Below are positions 45,786-54,472 of a stretch of DNA of 64,000 nt, piece by piece (position 1 is the stretch's first letter; each line of letters starts with the position of its first letter). The stretch spans positions 62,001-126,000 of the forward strand of contig CAYNFR010000002.1 of the NCBI GenBank assembly GCA_964396595.1. Reading direction: 5' to 3'. The stretch comes from CAYNFR01 sp964396595 (lineage in GTDB: Bacteria; Bacteroidota; Bacteroidia; Chitinophagales; Saprospiraceae). A model generated the notes under the pieces. The model was given only the letters and a program-made list of their open reading frames with translations, was not told the DNA's origin and did not search any database. The position numbers were made by a program, and so were the translations under genes.

Positions 45786-46172
45786 TTGAGCGTAGCAAAA
45801 AGAGTTGGTTTAAGAAAGAAACAGGCATTAGAACTTAACGAACTTATAGTTGATAGTATTCAGGATATCAAAGGGAAGCAAATAGTGCTTCTCGATCTTA
45901 AAAAACTTGATGAATCGCCGGCAGATTACTTTATTATTTGTCAAGGGGAGTCTGTAACACAGGTGCGAGCAATTGCCAATAATGTAGAACGCAGAGTGAA
46001 GGCAGAACACCTATTAGCGCCTAACCATGTTGAAGGAATGGAAGGCTCACGATGGATATTGATTGATTATTTCGACACCATTGTACATGTGTTCTATCCG
46101 GAGACAAGAGAATATTATGATATTGAGTCGTTATGGAACGACGCACATAAAATAGAGTACCAAGATATCTAA
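45786..46172 (+). CDS. rsfS: Ribosomal silencing factor RsfS
   Basis: Binds L14 on the 50S subunit and blocks subunit joining in slow growth. 128 residues with IQDIKGKQIVLLDLKKL, the ADYFIICQG core and HVEGMEGSRWILIDYFDTIVHVF split across the C-terminal half. The start codon is TTG, forced by the upstream -7 box. Together with ftsH 51 bp downstream this is the usual Bacteroidota pair. Confidence 0.93.
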   Translation: MSVAKRVGLRKKQALELNELIVDSIQDIKGKQIVLLDLKKLDESPADYFIICQGESVTQVRAIANNVERRVKAEHLLAPNHVEGMEGSRWILIDYFDTIVHVFYPETREYYDIESLWNDAHKIEYQDI

Positions 46173-46223
46173 CAAAAACCAATTTATAAATTGAAACGTT
46201 AAGATGTCTATAGATCAGCTATC

Positions 46224-48212
46224 ATGACTGAGGATAATAAGAAGGATAATAACACACCAAACAAAAAGGGCAATTTTGGCTCCTACTGGTTTTACGCATT
46301 TATAATTATATGTCTATTAGGCTTGCAAATGTTTATGTCATTGGTAAGCAAGCCTAAGGAGATATCCATATTGCGATTCGAAGAGATTGTTAAATCTGGA
46401 GACGTCGAGGCTCTGAGGATTATAAATAAACAAAACGCAGAGATCATACTAAAGGCGTCAAGTCTCAGCAAATATCCGGATGTAGATCAGGATACTCGAT
46501 TTACCAACACCTTGAGCCTCAAAGCGCCACATTATACCATGCAGATAGGTTCGATCGATCATTTTGCCAGCAAAATCGACGAGTTGAACAAATCTGGATA
46601 TCGTATTGACCCGATATACGAGCAGCGATACAACTGGATAGCAGGAATACTTAATTGGGTGTTGCCATTACTAATCTTCGTAGGTTTGTGGCTTTTCATT
46701 ATGCGTCGCGTAAGTGGGGGTGCAGGTGGCCCTGGCGCACAAATCTTCAATATCGGCAAGTCAAAAGCTACCTTGTTTGACGAAAATGCAAAGGTCAATA
46801 TCACTTTTTCGGATGTAGCGGGTCTTGATGAGGCCAAGGTTGAAGTCATGGAAATAGTAGATTTTCTTAAAAATCCGAAAAAATATACAGCCCTGGGGGG
46901 CAAAATACCCAAAGGTGTTATCTTGGTGGGACCTCCGGGCACAGGCAAAACACTTTTGGCTAAGGCTGTAGCGGGAGAAGCTGGGGTACCATTTTTCTCG
47001 ATCTCAGGCTCTGATTTTGTAGAGATGTTTGTCGGAGTAGGAGCATCTCGTGTCAGAGACTTATTCAGGCAAGCGCGAGAAAAGGCTCCATGTATCGTGT
47101 TTATTGACGAAATAGACGCGATAGGTCGCGCTCGTGGCAAAGGAAATTTACAAGGAGGTAACGACGAGAGGGAAAACACGCTAAACCAGCTATTAGTAGA
47201 AATGGACGGATTTAGCACAGACAAGGGAGTCATTCTTATGGCGGCAACCAATAGAGCAGATGTACTGGATACTGCATTGATGCGCCCCGGTAGATTTGAT
47301 CGTCAGATAGGCATTGAACGACCTGACTTAAAAGAGCGTAATGCCATTTTTAAAGTACACTTGAAGAACATCAAGGTTAATCCATCAGTCGAGAGTAGTG
47401 TATTGGCAGAGATGACGCCGGGATTTGCGGGAGCAGATATAGCCAATATATGTAACGAAGCGGCGTTAGTAGCTGCTCGACGAGACAAGTCTTTTGTGGA
47501 CATAGAAGACTTCAATTATGCACTTGATAGAGTGATAGGAGGATTAGAAAAGAAAAACAAATTCATAGCGCCAAAGGAGAAGGAAATAATTGCCTATCAC
47601 GAAGCTGGGCATGCGATATGTGGTTGGTATCTGGAACATGCATCGCCATTAGTAAAAGTGACAATAGTACCGAGGGGAATTGGCACTTTGGGCTACGCCC
47701 AATATCTTCCCAAGGATGAATACATTACACGAACAGAAGCTATTCTTGATCGTATATGTATGACTTTTGGCGGCAGGGCTGCAGAACAAATAATTTTTGG
47801 TAAAGTATCTACTGGCGCTCAAAATGATTTAGACCAAGTCACAAAGATGGCTTACAGCATGGTGGCCGTATACGGCATGAATGATAAAGTCGGTCAAGTC
47901 TCGTTCTATGGGATGTCCCAAGATCAATGGAGTAAGCCCTATTCTGACGAGACGGCTACTCTAATCGACAGCGAAGTACGCAGAATTGTTAATGAACAAT
48001 ATGAACGAGCGCAGGCACTTTTGATAGAAAAGAAAGAGCAATTAGAATTTCTTGCGCGCGAGCTGTTAGAGAAAGAGGTTTTAGTCAAGTCAGATGTTGA
48101 AAGGCTTATCGGCCCGAGACCTTTTCCTGAGCCCGAGAAAGCGCAAGACATCGCAGAGGAAGTCGTCGGACATCATATCATACAAGGTATCTCTGAGGAT
48201 ACTGAATCGTAG
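46224..48212 (+). CDS. ftsH: ATP-dependent zinc metalloprotease FtsH
   Basis: Membrane-anchored AAA+ protease that degrades membrane and regulatory proteins. 662 residues with two membrane helices (about 20-41 and 140-160) flanking a periplasmic domain, the AAA module with Walker A GPPGTGKT (236-243), Walker B IVFIDEIDAIG and the SRH ATNRADVLDTALMRPGRFD, and the zinc motif HEAGH (459-463). The pore motif FVEMFVGVGASRVRD is present. Cotranscribed with rsfS. Confidence 0.98.
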   Translation: MTEDNKKDNNTPNKKGNFGSYWFYAFIIICLLGLQMFMSLVSKPKEISILRFEEIVKSGDVEALRIINKQNAEIILKASSLSKYPDVDQDTRFTNTLSLKAPHYTMQIGSIDHFASKIDELNKSGYRIDPIYEQRYNWIAGILNWVLPLLIFVGLWLFIMRRVSGGAGGPGAQIFNIGKSKATLFDENAKVNITFSDVAGLDEAKVEVMEIVDFLKNPKKYTALGGKIPKGVILVGPPGTGKTLLAKAVAGEAGVPFFSISGSDFVEMFVGVGASRVRDLFRQAREKAPCIVFIDEIDAIGRARGKGNLQGGNDERENTLNQLLVEMDGFSTDKGVILMAATNRADVLDTALMRPGRFDRQIGIERPDLKERNAIFKVHLKNIKVNPSVESSVLAEMTPGFAGADIANICNEAALVAARRDKSFVDIEDFNYALDRVIGGLEKKNKFIAPKEKEIIAYHEAGHAICGWYLEHASPLVKVTIVPRGIGTLGYAQYLPKDEYITRTEAILDRICMTFGGRAAEQIIFGKVSTGAQNDLDQVTKMAYSMVAVYGMNDKVGQVSFYGMSQDQWSKPYSDETATLIDSEVRRIVNEQYERAQALLIEKKEQLEFLARELLEKEVLVKSDVERLIGPRPFPEPEKAQDIAEEVVGHHIIQGISEDTES

Positions 48213-48288
48213 TGGCACTGCATCATAGGGCTTATTTATTGGCTGTCCTATTTTTCAAGGACACCAAGAAGTTTTGATGTCATAAAGT

Positions 48289-49125
48289 ATGTCAAGCATT
48301 ATCAAGAACAAATGCGATCAGAATTACTTTCTGAGCAACGGTAAACTGATAAGTACACTTTCAGCAATATTTCTATTCGTCGGTGCGCTTACAATTTTTC
48401 AAGATTTTTTGGAATCAAAGAGAAGTAGTATCGAATTTAACCTTGACGAGTCCATACTGTTTAAACTTGTCTGGTTTATGTTTATTCCTATTTCGGCCAT
48501 TTTATATAAAAGGCTGAAAAATGACAGACTAGACAATTATTCAAAGATATCAGTTTATATCATATCTGCCACCATAGCCCATAGCCTAGTTCTACCTATA
48601 ATTGGAACATTATTTTCTATAACTTTTTATGAAGGGAGATATGATTTTTTTAAATTCTTTACTTATACCATGGCACACGACCTGTATAAGTTAGTTGTTA
48701 TCTATTCGAGTTTTGTGATAGCATATATGCTTTTTTCGAAGCGATTCCATGCGATAGACACAAAGGGAAACAGACCGACATTAAATACCTTAGTTATCAA
48801 CAATGGAAAAGATAATGAAATAATTAAAATAGAAGATATCGTACAGATTACTTCTGCAACCCCGTATATTTTCATCCACTTAGAAGGCAAAAAGTATCTT
48901 CATTCAGAAACTCTTAAATCCATTATTGACAAATTAAACAGCGATCTATTGGTACGTGTGCATAAATCTGTAATTGTCAACATTTTAAAAGTTAGCTCGT
49001 TCAAATCGCGACTAAATGGCGACTACGATTTACACATGAGAACAGGAGAAATAGTAAGATTGAGCAGAAACTATGTTTCTGAGTTCAAGAGCCGTTTAAA
49101 CACAAAGCCACAGGTCAAGCTATAA
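48289..49125 (+). CDS. Membrane-bound LytTR DNA-binding regulator
   Basis: 278 residues. Four hydrophobic helices occupy about residues 20-160 (for example STLSAIFLFVGALTIF, LVWFMFIPISAILY, TIAHSLVLPIIGTLF, LVVIYSSFVIAYMLF), then a LytTR DNA-binding domain from about 182 (ITSATPYIFIHLEGKKYLHSETLKSI, VRVHKSVIVNI, RLSRNYVSEF). Such membrane-LytTR proteins work without a separate receiver domain, so signal sensing would be in the helices. The neighbouring dioxygenase gene 83 bp downstream is a possible target. No operon partner is certain. Confidence 0.85.
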   Translation: MSSIIKNKCDQNYFLSNGKLISTLSAIFLFVGALTIFQDFLESKRSSIEFNLDESILFKLVWFMFIPISAILYKRLKNDRLDNYSKISVYIISATIAHSLVLPIIGTLFSITFYEGRYDFFKFFTYTMAHDLYKLVVIYSSFVIAYMLFSKRFHAIDTKGNRPTLNTLVINNGKDNEIIKIEDIVQITSATPYIFIHLEGKKYLHSETLKSIIDKLNSDLLVRVHKSVIVNILKVSSFKSRLNGDYDLHMRTGEIVRLSRNYVSEFKSRLNTKPQVKL

Positions 49126-49208
49126 ATTCATCAGCTTAAACTATTTATAACTTTTGTCGTCTATTCTGCCCATAATATTGTCGAAGCAAATTCAAAATTC
49201 GTCAAAAT

Positions 49209-49859
49209 ATGGAGATCAGATACCACTCATTTCAGTTATGCTTTTTATCAGCTATATTAATGTGTCATTCGTGCACCACTCAATCAATAGGATCAACATC
49301 GGGATCGGTTGGTGGAGGATGTGAAGGTTGCGAAGCTATATTGGAGTATGGTGACAAAGAACTAAGCCCGATAGATACCTTGCCTGAATTTCAGCACAAC
49401 TTACCACAATTGAAAATTACTGGTAAAGTATTTGAAAATGACGGGAGGACACCAGCAGAGAATGTTATAATCTATATTTATCACACTAATAGAGAGGGTA
49501 TTTATGAAACTAGGGGTAATGAAACAGCCTGGGCAAAAAGACACGGGCATATCCGGGGATGGATCAAAACAGGTAAAGATGGAAAATATACGTTTTATAC
49601 ATTTAGGCCCGCTGCTTACCCCGACCGTAGTGAACCTGAGCACATACACGTAACTATAAAAGAACCTTATAAAAGCGAATACTATCTTGACGACTTTCTC
49701 TTCGATGATGATCCGTTACTTACCCAAGATGCCCGGAGTAAATTAAATAATCGGGGAGGTTCAGGAATTGTGAAACCAGATCAGATAAACGGACAACTTA
49801 CGGTTGAAAGAGATATTGTCTTGGGCAAGAATATACCAAATTATACAACACCGAGATGA
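49209..49859 (+). CDS. Secreted intradiol ring-cleavage dioxygenase-like lipoprotein
   Basis: 216 residues. The N-terminus has a lipobox-like LMCHSC (Cys22), then GGGCEGCEAILEYGDKE, a Cys-x2-Cys block common in envelope members of this family. The dioxygenase barrel shows IYIYHTNREGIYETRG, GHIRGWIKTGKDGKYTFYT and the iron-ligand His-x-His in EPEHIHVTI, with Tyr ligands likely in the first two segments. Classic members cleave catechols; envelope homologues of unknown substrate are common in Bacteroidota. No aromatic catabolism genes are nearby. Confidence 0.85.
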   Translation: MEIRYHSFQLCFLSAILMCHSCTTQSIGSTSGSVGGGCEGCEAILEYGDKELSPIDTLPEFQHNLPQLKITGKVFENDGRTPAENVIIYIYHTNREGIYETRGNETAWAKRHGHIRGWIKTGKDGKYTFYTFRPAAYPDRSEPEHIHVTIKEPYKSEYYLDDFLFDDDPLLTQDARSKLNNRGGSGIVKPDQINGQLTVERDIVLGKNIPNYTTPR

Positions 49860-50271
49860 TAGTAGTGGATTTTCGCTTTATGGCAAGATGAATTACTGAA
49901 TCTCGCAATGGAGGATACAGCTAAGGTTCTATACATTTGTCAAACTATCTAAGCTATTGATACACCAAACAGTGACACGTATATTAGGGAGGTGTTTATG
50001 GTATCATTGAGTACTTGCGAAAATCGGATATTCGAGGTATTGTATTGTTTTCTGGCTTCTAAGAGTGAGGATATAATTATTAATCCGTCATTATCTGGCA
50101 ACTCATAATGATCACGAAATATGGACGCTAGAAATCTCGCGTGGTGGATGTCATTTATTAGTTAATCGATTAGACAAGAATGGTACGAAACCAACCCTGT
50201 GTGTACCTCTACAAGGTGAACTCGTAAAACGAGAATTGTAGATTACAGACTATGCCTTATAATTTATAGGC
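49860..50271. other. 412-bp stretch, possibly an eroded gene
   Basis: No intact gene. On the plus strand several short coding-like segments occur in different frames, including DTYIREVF (around 49975), IIEYLRKSDIRGIVLFSGF (around 50005-50061) and EIWTLEISRGG...LVKREL, which stops at 50240. Their order suggests one gene split by frameshifts, but I cannot name the family. Treat as weak. Confidence 0.3.
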
Positions 50272-50595
50272 TTAAGCCGATACCATAGAGGGTCTCCCCA
50301 TGAAATTATTAACAGCAATATAGACTTTCTTTATGATAGCATAATCGAGATTATAATGAACCTTCTTGCCATCTCTTCTACATAAAACCACACCTGATTC
50401 TCGCAGCACTTTTAAGTGTTGACTAGTGATTGATTGTTCAATATCGAGGGTATTATAGATACAATTGACCGGGGTGTCGGGATTCGAATCAATGTATTCC
50501 AAAATTTTCAACCGCAGCGGGTGTGCCATAGCTCTCATCAAGTCACAGGAATACTGTAACTTATCTTGGCTAAAGATAACTTTAGTCTGTTTCAT
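50272..50595 (-). CDS. ArsR-family winged-helix regulator
   Basis: 107 residues. The DNA-binding domain is MAHPLRLKILEYI, QSITSQHLKVLRESGVV as recognition helix, and RRDGKKVHYNL as wing. Cysteines occur (for example Cys in VVLCRRD) but no clear metal-site pair. It is a paralogue of the regulator at 50801-51139 and lies on the same strand. No metal efflux or arsenic gene is adjacent, so the signal is unknown. Confidence 0.85.
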   Translation of the reverse strand: MKQTKVIFSQDKLQYSCDLMRAMAHPLRLKILEYIDSNPDTPVNCIYNTLDIEQSITSQHLKVLRESGVVLCRRDGKKVHYNLDYAIIKKVYIAVNNFMGRPSMVSA

Positions 50596-50666
50596 GTAGT
50601 TTTCTTATATTTCTTATCGACCTAGGGACAAATATGACACTTAATTTCTATTCAGCAAAGAAAATA

Positions 50667-50711
50667 TTAAAAAAAAATCTAATCTGATTACTAATTAAAT
50701 CAGATTAGATT
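50667..50711 (-). terminator. Intrinsic terminator after the second ArsR gene
   Basis: Perfect 14-bp inverted repeat (50676-50689 with 50698-50711), eight-base loop, and a long T-run on the minus strand. It follows the ArsR gene at 50801-51139 and precedes the start of the one at 50272-50595, so it may end the first transcript. The stem is AT-rich; an operator function cannot be excluded. Confidence 0.6.
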
Positions 50712-50800
50712 CGATTCCTTCCGACAATTCGACATTGCAATATACAACATATTGATTGTCAATTGATTAGAAATACAAGGCTTAAGTGCTAATTTATAGC

Positions 50801-51139
50801 TTAGCCGGCAAGATCACCTACCAGTTTAGAGATTTGGCCCAGTCTATCATTGTTAACTGAATAATAGATGAATTTGCCATGTCTTTCAGTGATAACGACA
50901 CCAGCTCTTCTGAGAATAGCCAGATGCTGCGAGGCAACTGATTGTTCAAGACGAAGTTTGATGTAAATATCGGTCACTGTCATAGACTCTCCAGTATCCA
51001 AAAGGTCGATAATGCGTTGGCGCAATTTGTGATTTACAGCGCGAAGAACCAGAACAGCTTTACGCAATTCGGTATAGTCGAGCTGAACATTGTCGCCACC
51101 TCTTTTAAAAGTAATAGTCTCGTTTTTTTTGCTTCTCAT
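50801..51139 (-). CDS. ArsR-family winged-helix regulator (paralogue)
   Basis: 112 residues. NHKLRQRIIDLLDTGESMTVTDIY is the first helix pair, EQSVASQHLAILRRAGVVI the recognition helix and ERHGKFIYYSV the wing, similar to the regulator at 50272-50595. It has no cysteine pair. The similarity suggests a local duplication or related targets. Signal unknown. Confidence 0.85.
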   Translation of the reverse strand: MRSKKNETITFKRGGDNVQLDYTELRKAVLVLRAVNHKLRQRIIDLLDTGESMTVTDIYIKLRLEQSVASQHLAILRRAGVVITERHGKFIYYSVNNDRLGQISKLVGDLAG

Positions 51140-51290
51140 GTTGCGGTTTTAACTGTTGAGCGAAAATTTATATATGAGAAGCTTGCAAATTCAATGCCGA
51201 AAAAGGGTAGCTTAATTATATAGTTAAAATTATTTATGTAAGTCATTTGACTATCAACTAATTAAACAACCTACATATTAACTAATAAGT

Positions 51291-52001
51291 TCAGCGACTA
51301 AGTAATGGGTGCTTAATAGATTTAGTGATATTGGGTGCTTTAAAGTAAAATGGCACATGATAGGCTGTGGAGACAAAGTTTTGGTCTAAAAATTTTTGAT
51401 AGCCGAGTAAGGCAATAGCAGAACTATTACAAGTACTGTTTACGATTTTCCATCCATCAGGGATAAGGCATGCATCAATAGCTTTGGCTCCACCGTTACC
51501 ACAGATCAATAATGTGGGAAGCCTCTGGGATAGATTATTGATTAAGTCTTCTTCCCAGATATAAGTCGTTGGGTCGTGTAAAGAATTATCCGGCAGATCA
51601 AATAGTTGTGCATATACCTCCATGCGGCGAGCATCGATTGTTGCCATTATAGGAAATCCTTGATGGCGGAAGGGTAGCGCTATAGCTTCGAGTGTAGATA
51701 TCGGAATTAGTGGGATATTGAGGCTATAACACAGGCCTTTGGCGGTGGCGGCACCGACTCTCAGACCGGTATAGCTACCCGGGCCGTTGCTGATAGCAAT
51801 AGCACTTAGCGCCTTGCAAGGAAGATCACAATCGCGAAGGCACTGCTCAATCATAGTAGAAAGAACTTCACTATGGTTGTTAGCCCCGTTATCAACTTGA
51901 CTGATTAATATTTCCCCATTCTTTAAAAGGCTGACTGAACAATGCTCGGTAGCGGACTCTATAGCCAGGAGATGAATTGTCGGGTTTAAACTACTTTGCA
52001 T
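51291..52001 (-). CDS. tsaB: tRNA threonylcarbamoyladenosine biosynthesis protein TsaB
   Basis: Partner of TsaD in t6A modification. 236 residues with LAIESATEHCSVSL, AISNGPGSYTGLRVGAATAKGL and the degraded ATPase core of the family. It lacks the metal-binding His pair that TsaD has. Its start overlaps the upstream S41 peptidase stop by 11 bp, so the two are translationally linked. Confidence 0.94.
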   Translation of the reverse strand: MQSSLNPTIHLLAIESATEHCSVSLLKNGEILISQVDNGANNHSEVLSTMIEQCLRDCDLPCKALSAIAISNGPGSYTGLRVGAATAKGLCYSLNIPLIPISTLEAIALPFRHQGFPIMATIDARRMEVYAQLFDLPDNSLHDPTTYIWEEDLINNLSQRLPTLLICGNGGAKAIDACLIPDGWKIVNSTCNSSAIALLGYQKFLDQNFVSTAYHVPFYFKAPNITKSIKHPLLSR

Positions 52002-53628
52002 TGAGTATCGAGAGATATTGACTTTTGTCCCGGAGAATATTGATAGCAGTCACGATTTCTTGGTCTGTTCTCAGATTTTGGCGGGTTTTACCTTCTTGGT
52101 AGTGTAACCGGGCTACGATGTCCAGCTCTATTTCTCTTGAGATTATTTCCTTATGTTTATCAAGATCGGAAGCTTTATGAATGCTGATACTTTGTCTGAT
52201 ATTAGACAAGGATGAATCAGTATCACCAAGGCCTCTTTCCTTTATAACGGCTTCAAGTTTACTTATTGATTTTTCGACATCAGATTCGTAAGAAAAATCT
52301 TGTTTTTTGACAAAAGCTTTAAAGTCTTCATACTTATCGAATATAAAGCCATTCAGCTCAGGCGTCTGTGGGTGGTTATGAATATAATGCGTCACGTAGT
52401 CGAAGATGATATTTTTCTTTTCGAGTGCTTTTAATATTTCAGGCTTGACAGGATGTGCTAGTCTAATGTCGGGGGTTACGCCACCTCCATCCAATACAGG
52501 TCGTTTGTTTTTAGTATAAAAGACTTCCCTCTTGTCATCAGGGATATCTTGTGGTTCACCATTTACGTATGCAACACTCTGTATACATCTACCAGATGGA
52601 ATATAATACTTGGATGTAGTGACTTTTATTTGTGTATTGAAGCCGACGTCACGGTGATTTTGTACGAGTCCTTTACCATAGCTGCGCTGCCCTATTACTA
52701 CCCCCCTGTCGTAATCCTGGATGGAACCAGAAACTATTTCTGATGCCGATGCTGAATATTTATTAATCATGACGGCGATCGGAAGCTCTGTATCTATAGG
52801 GAGGCGTCGTGTTTTAAACTCCTGGTCACGGTCTTTTATTTTACCCTTAGTGCTGACTACTGGTGTTTCTTGTGGCAAGAAGAGTCCGAGAATATCAATG
52901 GCTTCTGCCAATAGCCCCCCTCCGTTATTACGAAGATCAAGGACTAATCCTTTAAGATCGTTTTCTGCTTTTAACTCACGCAGGGCATTTCCGATATTTT
53001 TAGAGGCATCGCGCGTAAAGGTTGAAAGATTTATATAGCCTATATGGTCGTTTAACATGCCGTAATAGGGCACATTGGGCATATCCACCTCTTCACGCAC
53101 CAGGCTTACATCTAGCTGTTGATTTGTAATTGGTCTGAGCACGGATAATTTGACTGTGGAGCCCGGAAATCCTCTCAGAAACTGAAGCACATCTTCATAT
53201 GAACGCCCTTCAGTGGAAGAACCATTAACGCGTATTATTTTATCTCCGGCTTTAAGTCCTGCTTTATCTGACGGCCCATCTTTATAAACCTCTTTGATGA
53301 CAACCGCTCCATTGACATCCATACTTGCCGCGCCTAAGCCACTGTATTTTTCATCCAGGTTTATACGATAACTCTCCACTTGTGATTCTGAGTAGTAAAC
53401 AGTGTAAGGATCCATTTTGCCCATCATGCCATCGATGGCGGAGCGCATGACATAATTGGGGTCTAGTTCGTCGACGTAATGTGTATTCAATTCACGGTAG
53501 ATGTTTGTGAAAATTTCGAGATTCTTGGCAATCTCAAATAGTTTGTCATTGTTATAATTAAGGGCATTGATGCCTGTAAAAAATATCACCCCTAGGAGCA
53601 CTACTTTCTTAAGATGGAGATTGATCAT
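51991..53628 (-). CDS. S41-family C-terminal processing peptidase (CtpA-like)
   Basis: 545 residues. A single N-terminal helix (VVLLGVIFFTGINAL) anchors or exports it; a PDZ domain lies at about 85-165 (SDKAGLKAGDKIIRVNG); the peptidase has catalytic Ser in SASASEIVSG and Lys in RSYGKGLVQ. Periplasmic processing protease, one of several usual in Bacteroidota. Overlaps tsaB by 11 bp. Confidence 0.95.
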   Translation of the reverse strand: MINLHLKKVVLLGVIFFTGINALNYNNDKLFEIAKNLEIFTNIYRELNTHYVDELDPNYVMRSAIDGMMGKMDPYTVYYSESQVESYRINLDEKYSGLGAASMDVNGAVVIKEVYKDGPSDKAGLKAGDKIIRVNGSSTEGRSYEDVLQFLRGFPGSTVKLSVLRPITNQQLDVSLVREEVDMPNVPYYGMLNDHIGYINLSTFTRDASKNIGNALRELKAENDLKGLVLDLRNNGGGLLAEAIDILGLFLPQETPVVSTKGKIKDRDQEFKTRRLPIDTELPIAVMINKYSASASEIVSGSIQDYDRGVVIGQRSYGKGLVQNHRDVGFNTQIKVTTSKYYIPSGRCIQSVAYVNGEPQDIPDDKREVFYTKNKRPVLDGGGVTPDIRLAHPVKPEILKALEKKNIIFDYVTHYIHNHPQTPELNGFIFDKYEDFKAFVKKQDFSYESDVEKSISKLEAVIKERGLGDTDSSLSNIRQSISIHKASDLDKHKEIISREIELDIVARLHYQEGKTRQNLRTDQEIVTAINILRDKSQYLSILNAK

Positions 53629-53668
53629 AATGTACTTTATCCAGTAAAATTATTCAGGTGAGCGTCTA

Positions 53669-54442
53669 TTACAGTTTCTTAACGCTGTTTTGCCCTATAA
53701 ACGTCTTAATTATATCTAAAAGTTCTTCAGGTTTTTCTGCATGAATCCAATGTCCCGCTTCGATTTCCTCAACACGAAAGTTTTCGAAATATTGGGCGAT
53801 AGCCCTAAGACCCTCCTGGTCAACATAAGGTGATTTAGTACCTGTAACAAACATCGCTGGTTTTTTAATGGTTGTCAGATCAGGACTCAATCGCAATGTG
53901 TCGTAGTGTTCGTAGAGGGCATCAAAATTAGTACGCCACCTGAATCCATCCGATGTTCTCTCCAGGCTCTTCATCAGAAACTGCACGACGCTGATAGAAT
54001 GCAGTGATTGAAGCATCTTTTCTTGGATTTGGCCTCTTGTGGATAATGACCTGAGGTCAAGATTAAAAATGGTGTCAAAAATGTCGTCATGCCCTCTTTC
54101 ATATTCTACAGGGGCAATATCAAGGATGCTTATCGATTGGATTTTATTGGGATTGAGTTCTGCTAGTTGCATAGCCACCTTACCACCCATCGAATGACCT
54201 ATTATATGAACATGGTCGAGTTTAAGAAATTCTATCAGTTCGGACACGTCTTTGGCCATGACGGGATAGTTAAGCTCTGGGTCATGAAACGAACGTCCAT
54301 GATTTCTCAGATCCACTGTTACCACATGACAAGTAGAGGAGAGGCTCTTCGAAATAGTCGCCCAATTATCAAGCATCCCAAAGAGCCCGTGAAGAATAAC
54401 AACACTAACACCTTGACCCTCTTCTTTATAGTTTAATAACAT
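53669..54442 (-). CDS. Alpha/beta hydrolase (YbfF-like esterase)
   Basis: 257 residues. VVILHGLFGMLDNW holds the oxyanion region, the nucleophile Ser is in GHSMGGKVAM, and the catalytic His is in AGHWIHAEKPEELL. Typical for YbfF-like esterases or related dehalogenase-fold enzymes; the substrate is unknown. No signal peptide, so cytoplasmic. Confidence 0.9.
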   Translation of the reverse strand: MLLNYKEEGQGVSVVILHGLFGMLDNWATISKSLSSTCHVVTVDLRNHGRSFHDPELNYPVMAKDVSELIEFLKLDHVHIIGHSMGGKVAMQLAELNPNKIQSISILDIAPVEYERGHDDIFDTIFNLDLRSLSTRGQIQEKMLQSLHSISVVQFLMKSLERTSDGFRWRTNFDALYEHYDTLRLSPDLTTIKKPAMFVTGTKSPYVDQEGLRAIAQYFENFRVEEIEAGHWIHAEKPEELLDIIKTFIGQNSVKKL

Positions 54443-54472
54443 CTGATAGCTTTTTAAGATCTATACTGTAAA

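Noticed and set aside
46559..47251. 230-codon open frame antisense to ftsH
   Set aside because: It lies wholly inside the conserved AAA/membrane part of ftsH and its peptide has no recognisable features; it is a by-product of the ftsH codon pattern.
50470..50495. tRNA-like GATTCGAATC word
   Set aside because: It lies within the ArsR coding frame and no acceptor stem or anticodon arm could be built around it.
48289..51139. An arsenic or metal resistance island
   Set aside because: Two ArsR-type regulators are present, but there is no arsenate reductase, efflux pump or metal-binding protein.
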